Shown piece after piece: positions 28,576-36,514 of a stretch of DNA of 64,000 nt (position 1 is its first letter; each line of letters begins with the position of its first letter). The notes under the pieces were generated by a model. It made no database searches and was not told where the DNA came from. It saw only the letters and a program-made list of their open reading frames with translations. The position numbers and the translations under genes were made by a program. Source of the stretch: Pseudomonas solani (GTDB lineage: Bacteria; Pseudomonadota; Gammaproteobacteria; Pseudomonadales; Pseudomonadaceae); contig NZ_AP023081.1 in assembly GCF_026072635.1 (NCBI RefSeq), positions 4,646,501 through 4,710,500 on the forward strand, given 5' to 3'.

Positions 28576-30012
28576 ATGAAGAAGACTCTCTTCAAGCGGG
28601 TCCAGCAGAAGCTGGCCCGATCCGGCGTGGCCATCAGCCGCGTCAATGGCAACACCCTGTCCGTTTCCTCACTGAACAGCGCCGGCCTGGGTGCCAGCAT
28701 CCTGTTGCCCGAATCTTTTCCCATCGAGGAAAAGGCGGTGCTGCAGCTGCTGGATTTCGCCGGCGTGTCTCACCCCGAAGGCGGTGAGGTGCGTTGCGCC
28801 TGCGCGACGCCGGACTTCCACGCCGGCTCCGGCATCCCGGTGGGCTCGGTGATCGTCACCAGCCCCGACATGGTGATTCCCCAGAGCATCGGTACCGATA
28901 TCAACTGTGGCATGCGCCTGCATCGGCTGGGCATCCACTACGACGCCTTCCTCGCACGCAAGGCGGAATGGGTGGAGCGGGTGCGCGGCGACCTGCTGGG
29001 CGGCACCCGCAACATTCCCACCGCGCCGGGCGACATGACCGCGCTGTTCGCCGGTGGGCTGGGTGATTTCTGGAGTGCGGTGGGGCGTCGCTCCAACCGC
29101 GACGGGATCCTGGCGCGGCTCGACCTGGAGCAGGTGACGCGTGAACTGGCCGGGCTGCACCCGTCGTCGTTCGCCCGTGGCGAGGCGGCCTACGCACCCG
29201 AGGCGCTGCAGAACACGGGCCGCGCGGTACTGCGCGACCCGGGGCTGGGCACCATCGGCGGTGGCAACCACTTCGTCGAGGTGCAGGTGGTGACCGAACT
29301 GGTGGACCGGCGCGCCTGCTTCGAGCGCGGGCTGTCAGTGGGGCAGGTGGTGGTGATGATCCATACCGGCTCGCGGGATGTCGGCTTCCATGTCGGCCGT
29401 CGCTGGATGGACAAGGCCCGGGAGCTGTGGCCCAAGGGAATGAAGCATCCCGAGTCCAAGGTGTTCGCCCTGGTGGGCGAGATGGCCGGGCAATACCTGC
29501 TGGCCATGCACAGTGCGGCCCATTACGCCGACGCCAACCGGGCGCTGATCGCCGAGATGGTACGCCAGCGCACCCGCGAGCTGTTCGGGCCGGACACCGA
29601 AGCGCCGCTGCTGGTGGATGTGCCCCACAACATCGTGCTGCAGGAGGCGGTGGGCAACGTGCATCGCAAGGGCGCGACGCCGGCCTATGCGGGGCAGGAC
29701 CTGCTCATCCCCGGCAGCATGGGCCATGACTCCTACCTGCTCACCGGGCTCGGCAACGAGCGCTGGCTGAGTTCGGCCAGTCACGGCGCGGGGCGCTCGA
29801 TGTCGCGCAGCGAGATCCTGTTCAAGGGCCGCAAGGACCCGGGCATTCTCGGGCTGGAGCGGGTGCAGTGCATCACCACCCGCGAGGAGCGGCTGATCGA
29901 GGAGGCGCCTGGCGCCTATAAGGAGATCGGCGACGTGGTGCGTTCGCAGGTGGAGGAGGAAACGGTGGCGGTGATCGCCCGGTTCAGCCCGGTGCTCACC
30001 TTCAAGGCCTGA
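28576..30012 (+). CDS. RtcB-family RNA ligase-like protein
   Basis: This protein of 478 residues carries RtcB hallmarks: a metal-binding Cys/His cluster (CACATPDFHAGSGIPVGS, GTDINCGMRL), GGGNHFVEVQ, IHTGSRDVGF and the guanylate-attachment-type SHGAGRSMSR. RtcB joins 2',3'-cyclic phosphate or 3'-phosphate RNA ends to 5'-OH ends using GTP. The usual partners rtcA and archease are not adjacent. I use the ATG at 28576 (MKKTLFKRVQQKL); an upstream in-frame start would lie inside the terminator. Confidence 0.87.
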   Translation: MKKTLFKRVQQKLARSGVAISRVNGNTLSVSSLNSAGLGASILLPESFPIEEKAVLQLLDFAGVSHPEGGEVRCACATPDFHAGSGIPVGSVIVTSPDMVIPQSIGTDINCGMRLHRLGIHYDAFLARKAEWVERVRGDLLGGTRNIPTAPGDMTALFAGGLGDFWSAVGRRSNRDGILARLDLEQVTRELAGLHPSSFARGEAAYAPEALQNTGRAVLRDPGLGTIGGGNHFVEVQVVTELVDRRACFERGLSVGQVVVMIHTGSRDVGFHVGRRWMDKARELWPKGMKHPESKVFALVGEMAGQYLLAMHSAAHYADANRALIAEMVRQRTRELFGPDTEAPLLVDVPHNIVLQEAVGNVHRKGATPAYAGQDLLIPGSMGHDSYLLTGLGNERWLSSASHGAGRSMSRSEILFKGRKDPGILGLERVQCITTREERLIEEAPGAYKEIGDVVRSQVEEETVAVIARFSPVLTFKA

Positions 30013-30022
30013 GGGGAGCCCC

Positions 30023-30652
30023 TCAGGCGCTCTGCGCCTGGGGGACTTCTTCCACTTCGCAGCCTTTCAGCACGAGGCGGATGATGGTGTCGGCGGCGGC
30101 TTCGTAATCGGCATCGCTGAGGCTGGCCTTGCCGGTGACGACGGAGATCTGCCAGTCGAAGTCGGCATAGGTCTGGGTCGCGGCCCAGATGCTGAACAGC
30201 AGGTGGCTGGGGTCGATCCTGGCCATCAGCCCCTGGTCGATCCAGCCCTGGATGCAGGCGATGTTGTGGCGGGCCTGCTCGTTCAGGTGGGCGGTCTGCT
30301 CGGCGGAGAGGTGCGGCGCGCCGTGCATGATCTCGCTGGCGAACACCTTGGAGGCGTAGGGCAGCTCGCGGGAGATGCGGATCTTCGAGCGGATGTAGGC
30401 CTTGAGCACATCACCCGGGTGCCCGCCCGCATTGAACGGGTGGGAGGCGGCCAGCAACGGCTCGACGATGCTTTCGAGCACCTCGCGGTAGAGGTTCTCC
30501 TTGGACTTGAAGTAGTAGTAGACGTTGGGCTTTGGCAGGCCGGCCTTGGCTGCGATGTCGCTGGTCTTGGTGGCGGCGAAACCCTTGTCGGCAAACTCTT
30601 CACTGGCTGCCCGCAGGATCAGCTCTTTATTGCGCTCGCGAATGCTGCTCAC
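30023..30652 (-). CDS. TetR-family regulator, RutR-like
   Basis: This protein of 209 residues has an N-terminal TetR DNA-binding domain (LRAASEEFADKGFAATKTSDIAAKAGLPKPNVYYYFKSKENLY). Its C-terminal domain resembles that of RutR/YcdC, which senses pyrimidines in enterics. I prefer the GTG at 30652 (MSSIRERNKEL) because AGAGGAG is 5 bp upstream; an ATG at 30670 lies before that site. A purine- or pyrimidine-related ligand is only a guess from context. It converges on the RtcB-like gene with a 10-bp gap. Confidence 0.85.
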   Translation of the reverse strand: MSSIRERNKELILRAASEEFADKGFAATKTSDIAAKAGLPKPNVYYYFKSKENLYREVLESIVEPLLAASHPFNAGGHPGDVLKAYIRSKIRISRELPYASKVFASEIMHGAPHLSAEQTAHLNEQARHNIACIQGWIDQGLMARIDPSHLLFSIWAATQTYADFDWQISVVTGKASLSDADYEAAADTIIRLVLKGCEVEEVPQAQSA

Positions 30653-30780
30653 ATCTGCTCCTCTGTGCACTCGCCGGTGCCGTCACGGGTCGGCTGGCGG
30701 GCGGTCGGGCATGGTAGCACCGGGCTCCCGGGCCTCTCAAGCAAGCGGGTAGGGCGGTGCAGGGGCCGGGCGAAAGGTTT

Positions 30781-30790
30781 CTGTATACAA
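30781..30790. promoter_or_regulatory. CTGTATACAA operator upstream of moaA
   Basis: The site CTGTATACAA is identical to that at 27810-27819 and one base from the gcl operator. It lies 80 bp before the moaA start, in the divergent region with the TetR gene. I could not place a convincing -35 box. Confidence 0.6.
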
Positions 30791-30870
30791 GATTTGCGAT
30801 TTCTGTTTCTATTTCGCATCCGTCCATGCCGCCGGGGTCCTGACCGGCGCGTGTTGCGGCAGGCTGCACC

Positions 30871-31866
30871 ATGCGAGACAGCACATTGCGCGACCCCTTC
30901 GGTCGCCGGATCACCTACCTGCGCCTCTCGGTCACCGACCGTTGCGACTTCCGTTGCACCTACTGCATGAGCGAAGACATGGTCTTCGCTCCGCGGGCGC
31001 AGATACTCAGCCTCGAAGAACTCTACGCCGTGGCCGATGCCTTCATCGGGCTCGGGGTCAAGCGCATCCGCGTGACCGGTGGCGAGCCGCTGGTGCGCAA
31101 GGGCGTGACCGGCCTGCTGGCCCGGCTCGGCGCCCGTAGGGAACTGGATGACCTGGCCATCACCAGCAACGGCTCGCAGCTCGCCCACATGGCCCAGGAC
31201 CTGCGCGCCGCTGGCGTCACCCGCCTAAACATCAGCCTCGATTCCCTGCAGCGCGAGCGTTTCGCCGCCTTCACCCGTCGCGATAGCCTCGACCAGGTAC
31301 TGGCCGGCATCGACGCCGCGCGTGCGGCCGGCTTCCGTCGCATCAAGCTCAACACCGTGGTGCAGAAGGGCCGCAATGACGACGAGGTGGAGGACCTGGT
31401 GGCCTTCGCCGTCGAGCGTGACCTGGATATCAGCTTCATCGAGGAGATGCCCCTGGGCAGCATCTCCAGCCACGAGCGCAAGGTCACCCTGTGCACCTCC
31501 GAAGAGGTGCGCGAGCGGGTCGAGCAGCGCTTCCAGCTGCTGCCCAGCAGCCATCGCACCGGTGGCCCCTCGCGCTATTGGCAGGTGATCGGCAGCAACA
31601 CCCAGGTCGGGTTCATTTCCCCCCACAGCCGCAACTTCTGCGGCGACTGCAACCGCGTGCGCGTCACCGCCGAAGGCAAGCTGGTGCTGTGCCTCGGCCA
31701 CGAAGGTGCGCTGGACCTCAAGGCCCTGATCCGTCGCCACCCCGGTGACAGCGATCGACTCCGCGCAGCCCTGGTGGATGCCCTGAGGCTGAAGCCGGAG
31801 CGGCACCATTTCGAGGCGGACTCCCAGGTACAGGTAGTCCGCTTCATGAGCACCACCGGCGGCTGA
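30871..31866 (+). CDS. moaA: GTP 3',8-cyclase MoaA
   Basis: This 331-residue radical-SAM enzyme performs the first step of molybdopterin synthesis. It has the N-terminal 4Fe-4S motif CDFRCTYC and the SAM-binding RVTGGEPLVRKG. The C-terminal cluster region is CGDCNRVRVTAEGKLVLCL. The protein ends in the Gly-Gly tail typical of MoaA (STTGG). No other moa genes are nearby, so this is likely a second, pathway-linked copy. Xanthine dehydrogenase needs molybdopterin, and the operator upstream links it to the purine genes. Confidence 0.95.
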   Translation: MRDSTLRDPFGRRITYLRLSVTDRCDFRCTYCMSEDMVFAPRAQILSLEELYAVADAFIGLGVKRIRVTGGEPLVRKGVTGLLARLGARRELDDLAITSNGSQLAHMAQDLRAAGVTRLNISLDSLQRERFAAFTRRDSLDQVLAGIDAARAAGFRRIKLNTVVQKGRNDDEVEDLVAFAVERDLDISFIEEMPLGSISSHERKVTLCTSEEVRERVEQRFQLLPSSHRTGGPSRYWQVIGSNTQVGFISPHSRNFCGDCNRVRVTAEGKLVLCLGHEGALDLKALIRRHPGDSDRLRAALVDALRLKPERHHFEADSQVQVVRFMSTTGG

Positions 31867-31897
31867 TCGGGCTGCTGGGCTTAGGCCCGGCTGCGTT

Positions 31898-31938
31898 GCG
31901 CCCTCTCGCCGTACGTACCGTACTGTCTTCGAGGGCGC
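31898..31938. repeat. Imperfect palindrome between moaA and the amidohydrolase gene
   Basis: Arms GCGCCCTC (31898-31905) and GAGGGCGC (31931-31938) flank a centre with GTACGTAC. It lies in the 161-bp gap after moaA. It may be a dispersed intergenic repeat; there is no T-run. Confidence 0.5.
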
Positions 31939-32027
31939 GCCTTGCCGGTCCGTCTCCCAGCAACCCGATCCGTTGCTGCATTCCTTTTCAAGAACAAGAG
32001 CGCCCTGAAGGGCTGAGGAGATTGAGC

Positions 32028-33386
32028 ATGGGCAAGACATTGCTGGTGAAGAACGCTGACCTGCTGGTCACGATGGACGGCGAGCGCCGTGAGCTGAAGC
32101 AGGGCGGGTTGTTCATCGAGGACAACATCATCCGTCAGGTGGGGCCGAGCGCCGAGCTGCCGCAGACCGCCGACGAGGTGCTGGACCTCAAGGGCCATAT
32201 CGTCATCCCCGGCCTGGTCAACACCCACCACCACATGTACCAGAGCCTCACCCGCGTGGTGCCGGCCGCCCAGGACGGCGAGTTGTTCAACTGGCTGACC
32301 AACCTCTACCCGATCTGGGCGCGCCTGACCCCGGAGATGATCCAGGTCTCCACCCAGACGGCCATGGCCGAGCTGATCCTCTCCGGCTGCACCACCTCCA
32401 GCGACCACCTGTACATCTACCCCAACGGCTGCAAGCTGGACGACAGCATCCACGCCGCCGGGGAGATCGGCATGCGCTTCCACGCCGCGCGCGGCAGCAT
32501 GAGCGTCGGCCGCAGCCAGGGCGGCCTGCCGCCGGATTCGGTGGTGGAGAAGGAGGCGGACATCCTCAAGGAGTCCCAGCGCCTGATCGAGGATTACCAC
32601 GACGCGTCCCACGGCTCGATGCTGCGGGTGGTGGTGGCGCCGTGCTCGCCCTTCTCGGTGAGCCGCGACCTGATGCGCGAGGCGGCGGTGCTGGCGCGCC
32701 AGTACGGCGTGTCGCTGCACACCCACCTGGCGGAGAACGTCAACGACATCGCCTACAGCCGCGAGAAGTTCGGCATGACCCCGGCCGAATACGCCGAGGA
32801 CCTGGGTTGGGTCGGCCATGACGTGTGGCACGCCCACTGCGTGCAACTCGACCAGCACGGCATCGACCTGTTCGCCCGTACCGGCACCGGTGTCGCCCAC
32901 TGCCCCTGCTCGAACATGCGCCTGGCGTCCGGCATCGCGCCGATCCGCCGCATGCGTGACGCCGGCGTGCCGGTTGGCCTGGGCGTGGACGGCTCGGCTT
33001 CCAACGACGGCGCCACCATGATCGGCGAGGTGCGCCAGGCCCTGCTGCTGCAGCGCGTCGGCTTCGGCCCTGATGCGATGACCGCGCGCGAGGCCCTGGA
33101 GATCGCCACCCTGGGCGGCGCCAAGGTGCTCAATCGCAACGACATCGGCGCCCTGGCGTCGGGCATGGTGGCGGACTTCGTGGCCTTCGACCTGAAGCAG
33201 ATCGCTTTCGCTGGCGCCCTGCACGACCCGCTGGCGGCGCTGGTGTTCTGCGCCCCGGCCCAGGTCTCCCACAGCGTGATCAACGGTCGCCAGGTGGTGA
33301 AGGACGGCCAGCTGGTGACGGTCGACCTGCCGCGTGTGATCGAGCGCCACAACCGCCTCGCCCACCAGTTGGTGCTGGGCGAGTGA
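32028..33386 (+). CDS. 8-oxoguanine deaminase-type amidohydrolase
   Basis: This protein of 452 residues belongs to the AtzA/TrzN branch of the amidohydrolases. It has the metal-binding NTHHHMYQS motif, LHTHLAENVND, the His segment VWHAHCVQLD and the Asp-bearing GLGVDGSASNDG. Length and motifs fit the Pseudomonas 8-oxoguanine deaminase group, which makes urate from 8-oxoguanine; that substrate is inferred and needs an assay. GAGGAG at 32015-32020 supports the ATG at 32028. Urate formation would feed PuuD encoded on the opposite strand nearby. Confidence 0.82.
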   Translation: MGKTLLVKNADLLVTMDGERRELKQGGLFIEDNIIRQVGPSAELPQTADEVLDLKGHIVIPGLVNTHHHMYQSLTRVVPAAQDGELFNWLTNLYPIWARLTPEMIQVSTQTAMAELILSGCTTSSDHLYIYPNGCKLDDSIHAAGEIGMRFHAARGSMSVGRSQGGLPPDSVVEKEADILKESQRLIEDYHDASHGSMLRVVVAPCSPFSVSRDLMREAAVLARQYGVSLHTHLAENVNDIAYSREKFGMTPAEYAEDLGWVGHDVWHAHCVQLDQHGIDLFARTGTGVAHCPCSNMRLASGIAPIRRMRDAGVPVGLGVDGSASNDGATMIGEVRQALLLQRVGFGPDAMTAREALEIATLGGAKVLNRNDIGALASGMVADFVAFDLKQIAFAGALHDPLAALVFCAPAQVSHSVINGRQVVKDGQLVTVDLPRVIERHNRLAHQLVLGE

Positions 33387-33447
33387 TGACCAGCCGGCCG
33401 CGTTTGCCTCGCGGCCGGTCCCTGTTCCTCGATATAAGGAGAGTCTC

Positions 33448-34275
33448 TTGAGAACACGGTATCTGGGTTGGCTGCTGGCCGGCCTGTTGCCCCTGGGCGC
33501 CGCCCATGGGGAAAGCTATGTGGTGGGCGTCGAGCGCCAGTCCTTCCAGCCGCACTACTGGGTCGACGAGCAGGGCGAGTACCGCGGTTTCGCCCGCGAG
33601 GTGCTGGACCTTTTCGCCCGCAGCGAACGCATCGAGTTGAGCTACCGCCCCCTGGCGGTTACCGAACTCACCGGGCGCCTGCTCAAGGGCGAGGTGGATC
33701 TGAAGTACCCGGACAGCCCCGAATGGGCCGACGACCTCAAGGCCGGCAAACCCATGGCTTACAGCGAGCCGGTGGTGGGCTACGTGGATGGCGTGCTGGT
33801 GGAGCCCCAGCGGGTCGGGCAGGGCGTCGAGACCCTGCAGCGGCTGGCCATGGTGCAGGGTTGGACACCCCGTGGTTACCAGTCGCGCATCGACGAGGGC
33901 AAGGTGCAGCTGGTGCAGGGCAACGACCTGCGGCAGATGATCCGCCAGGCGTTGAAGAAGCAGGCTGATGGCGCCTATTTCAACGTGGTGGTCGCCACCT
34001 ATTACCTGGACAACATCCGTGCCCGCCCGGGTGCGCTGGTGTTCGACCCCTCGTTGCCGCACACCCGTGGCACCTTCCAGCTATCCAGCTCCCGTCACCC
34101 CGAGCTGATCCAGCGCTTCAACCGCTTCCTCGCCGAACACAAGGGCGAGGTGGACGCGCTCAAGGCGCAGTACCGCGTCGAGGCCAACCTCGATTCCGAG
34201 TACATGGGCCTGGAGCAGTGGAAGGTGGATTTCCTGGAGCGGCAGAAGAGCAAGGGCGCGCCCGCCAAACCCTGA
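33448..34275 (+). CDS. Periplasmic substrate-binding protein (SBP_bac_3-like)
   Basis: This 275-residue protein has a signal peptide (RTRYLGWLLAGLLPLGAAHG) and a family-3 solute-binding-like fold (YVVGVERQSFQPHYWVDEQG, FAREVLDLFARSERIEL, LKGEVDLKYPDSPEW). Such proteins bind amino acids or act as sensors. No transporter genes are adjacent, so the ligand is unknown. A TTG start at 33448 is used because AAGGAG is 6 bp upstream. It follows the amidohydrolase gene by 61 bp, a gap with a GC hairpin near 33395-33419. Confidence 0.75.
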   Translation: MRTRYLGWLLAGLLPLGAAHGESYVVGVERQSFQPHYWVDEQGEYRGFAREVLDLFARSERIELSYRPLAVTELTGRLLKGEVDLKYPDSPEWADDLKAGKPMAYSEPVVGYVDGVLVEPQRVGQGVETLQRLAMVQGWTPRGYQSRIDEGKVQLVQGNDLRQMIRQALKKQADGAYFNVVVATYYLDNIRARPGALVFDPSLPHTRGTFQLSSSRHPELIQRFNRFLAEHKGEVDALKAQYRVEANLDSEYMGLEQWKVDFLERQKSKGAPAKP

Positions 34276-34461
34276 TCGACGAACGGGCGGCCCTGTGCGG
34301 AGCCGCCCGTATCCCGCCGGCTCGACCGCGTTCGCGGTGAGCCGTCCCGGCCTGCCTCGTGGCCGAAACCTTGAACCATCGGAAATCCCGTCCGGTCCAT
34401 TTTTCTGAGTGGCTGAGGAAGAAACTCGGCTGGAATCCGTAGCAGAAAAGAGGAAAGCACG

Positions 34462-34911
34462 ATGGATAACCACAAGGCTATCTCCGTTCTCAACGACCTG
34501 ATCGAAACCAGCAAGGACGGCGAAAAAGGGTTTCTCGAATGTGCCGAGGACATCAAGAATCCACAACTGAAAGCCACCTTCACCCAGCGCTCCCAGGAAT
34601 GCGCACGCGCCGCTGCCGAGTTGCAGCAGGTGGTCCGCTCCATGGGCGGTGATCCGGAAACCTCCCCCAGCGTGGCGGGTGCCGTGCACCGTCGCTGGAT
34701 CGACCTCAAGGCGCTGGTCACCGGCAAGGACGACACGGCGATTCTCAACGAGTGCGAGCGCGGCGAAGACGTGGCGCTGAAGCACTACAAGGAAGCACTG
34801 GGCAAGGAGCTGCCGGCGCCCGCGCGTTCCATCGTCGAGAAGCAACTGCTCGGCGTGCAGCGCAACCATGACCAGATCAAGGCCCTGCGCAATCTGGCCA
34901 AGGCCAGCTAA
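34462..34911 (+). CDS. PA2169-family (DUF2383) four-helix protein
   Basis: This 149-residue all-helical protein matches the PA2169 family, related in fold to ferritin-like bundles (ISVLNDLIETSKDGEKGFLECAED..., ECERGEDVALKHYKEALG, LGVQRNHDQIKALRN). Members are often stress- or stationary-phase-induced; their function is unknown. AGAGGAAA precedes the ATG. The 186-bp upstream gap shows no gene and no clear promoter to me. A strong terminator follows. Confidence 0.85.
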   Translation: MDNHKAISVLNDLIETSKDGEKGFLECAEDIKNPQLKATFTQRSQECARAAAELQQVVRSMGGDPETSPSVAGAVHRRWIDLKALVTGKDDTAILNECERGEDVALKHYKEALGKELPAPARSIVEKQLLGVQRNHDQIKALRNLAKAS

Positions 34912-34944
34912 TGCGGGCCCCGGTGGCTTTCGGGCCACCCACGA

Positions 34945-34977
34945 AAAAGGGACGGCGTTTTGCGCCGTCCCTTTTTT
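34945..34977. terminator. Bidirectional intrinsic terminator
   Basis: The stem GGGACGGCG / CGCCGTCCC (34949-34957 and 34963-34971) is flanked by AAAA and TTTTTT. It separates the PA2169-like gene from the convergent porin gene. Confidence 0.9.
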
Positions 34978-34993
34978 CATGCCGCGAACCTGA

Positions 34994-35815
34994 TCAGAAG
35001 TGCACTTTGACCAGCAGGCTGGCGGTGTTCTGGTCGGTGCCGCCGAGGATGTCGTCACCGAGGAAGCTGTCATCGTCGATGCCGTACTTGTTGCTCCAGT
35101 AGTCGTACTCGACGCCCACGTAGAGCTGCTTGGCGCCCAGGTCCAGGGCCTTGCCCAGGTCGTACTTGATCTGCGGGTTGAAGTGCAGGTTGGCGTGCAG
35201 GTCGTTCGGGCGGCTGCTGGTGGCGTCCTTGTTGTTCCAGACCCAGTCCATGAAGCCGTCGATAAGGATGTCGGAGTCGCCCACCGGCAGGGTGTACGAC
35301 CACACCGGGGTGACCTGCCACTGGCCGGACGGGTTGTTGGTGATGCCGTCGGGCTTGCGGTAGTAGAAGTTCAGCTGGAAGTAGTCGAAGCCGGGGATGG
35401 CCAGGTCGAAGCCCGGGCCCACCAGGTAGTTCTGGTTGCGGTTCTCGCCGCGCTCGTAGGTGGCGGCCAGCAGCACGTCGGTCACCGGGCCGAAGGCGAT
35501 CTTCTGGTCGAACAGCTTGCCGAAGGACAGGCGCGGGGAGATCTCACCGTAGTAGGTGTTGTTGCCCGCGTTGGCGTCGGCCTTGCCGTTGTAGTTGATC
35601 TGGTCGGCGAAGATGAACAGGTCGCCCCAGGTCCAGCCACTGGCGTGCTCGAAGGTGAAGGTCTGTTGGATTTCCGGGTTGACCTTGAAATCCTTGCCAT
35701 AGAGGTAGGTGACGCTGTTGTTCTGCCACAGCAGCGGGCCGTCGGCCATGGCCTGCCCTCCCGCCAGGAGGCCTGCGGTAAGGGCGATGCAGTGAGGCAG
35801 ATGCTTCAGGTTCAT
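34994..35815 (-). CDS. Tsx-like outer-membrane channel
   Basis: This 273-residue protein has a signal peptide (HLPHCIALTAGLLAGGQAMA) and a beta-barrel pattern with a C-terminal Phe (LLVKVHF). It resembles the nucleoside-specific Tsx channel family (LLWQNNSVTYLYGKDFKVNP, WGDLFIFADQINYNG, LYVGVEYDYWSNKYGI). Location next to a xanthine/urate permease suggests passage of purines or nucleosides across the outer membrane. Its long AT-rich leader carries an operator variant at 36306. Confidence 0.83.
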   Translation of the reverse strand: MNLKHLPHCIALTAGLLAGGQAMADGPLLWQNNSVTYLYGKDFKVNPEIQQTFTFEHASGWTWGDLFIFADQINYNGKADANAGNNTYYGEISPRLSFGKLFDQKIAFGPVTDVLLAATYERGENRNQNYLVGPGFDLAIPGFDYFQLNFYYRKPDGITNNPSGQWQVTPVWSYTLPVGDSDILIDGFMDWVWNNKDATSSRPNDLHANLHFNPQIKYDLGKALDLGAKQLYVGVEYDYWSNKYGIDDDSFLGDDILGGTDQNTASLLVKVHF

Positions 35816-35936
35816 GCGGTTTTCCTTATTTTTCAGGGCTTCAGGTTGGCCTCTACGCGGCCGGCAGGAAGCCGCCCGACGGAGCAGGGCGGTCTTGCTG
35901 GAGGCGTGGAGGGATTCCGGGTTGGCCGTCCTGGCG

Positions 35937-36155
35937 TCAGCTCGGCATGACGACGCGGTCGGTCTTCGGATTCCAGGGCGGCGACGGGCGATCTTCAGCG
36001 CTGGGCTGTTCGGCTGCGTCGTGCGATATGCGCCGGGCCTCGTGGGGGAAGGCAGCGGTGGGGAATGTCGTGAACGGGGAGGGCTGGACAGTGGGAATGT
36101 CGCGGTCCGGGCGGCGGGCGGCGCCGGATGTGCCGGTCTGGGCGGATGCGTTCAT
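35937..36155 (-). CDS. Possible 72-residue protein in the porin leader
   Basis: A 72-residue open frame lies in the 699-bp gap between porin and permease genes. Codon third positions are G/C-rich as in real genes here, but the ribosome site is weak (AGGC about 12 bp upstream). The product is Pro/Ala/Arg-rich with no membrane segment or known domain. It may be a small protein, a decayed gene, or chance. It would be co-transcribed with the porin. Confidence 0.3.
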   Translation of the reverse strand: MNASAQTGTSGAARRPDRDIPTVQPSPFTTFPTAAFPHEARRISHDAAEQPSAEDRPSPPWNPKTDRVVMPS

Positions 36156-36305
36156 CGTTCAAAGCCTGCCTGTTGTTTTTGTAGGTCGTGGGCTTGCGGG
36201 TTACAGCCGTCCCGCTGGCTGCCTCGCGTTCGGAAACTGAACTGCGGGTCAGGTTTTGCGAATATAGCATCCTGTTTACAAGCTGGGTAACAAAATAAAT
36301 CAAAA

Positions 36306-36315
36306 TTGTGTACAT
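36306..36315. promoter_or_regulatory. TTGTGTACAT operator variant upstream of the porin
   Basis: TTGTGTACAT differs by one base from the hiuH-type site TTGTGTACAA. It lies about 490 bp before the porin start, in an AT-rich stretch. A minus-strand TGCTATATT about 40 bp nearer the porin resembles an extended -10. This is the weakest member of the operator set. Confidence 0.45.
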
Positions 36316-36441
36316 AAAATCGGCCGCTTTGCCTGCGACCGATCGACTCGCCACGGGCCTCCCCGAACGCCCTGTAAAGCACGCAATCCCTGCACGACGC
36401 CCCTACATGCCTCGCCGTTCCGTTCGGAGGCGGATGCCCAT

Positions 36442-36467
36442 AAAAAAGCCCGCTTTGTAGGCGGGCT
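36442..36467 (-). terminator. Intrinsic terminator after the xanthine/urate permease gene
   Basis: On the minus strand, stem AGCCCGC / GCGGGCT (arms 36461-36467 and 36447-36453) with a 7-base loop is followed by six T. It lies 48 bp past the permease stop. Confidence 0.85.
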
Positions 36468-36514
36468 GTAGTTCCTGTCCTCACCGGGTGGGTGCATTCA
36501 GGTGGGAGCAAAAC

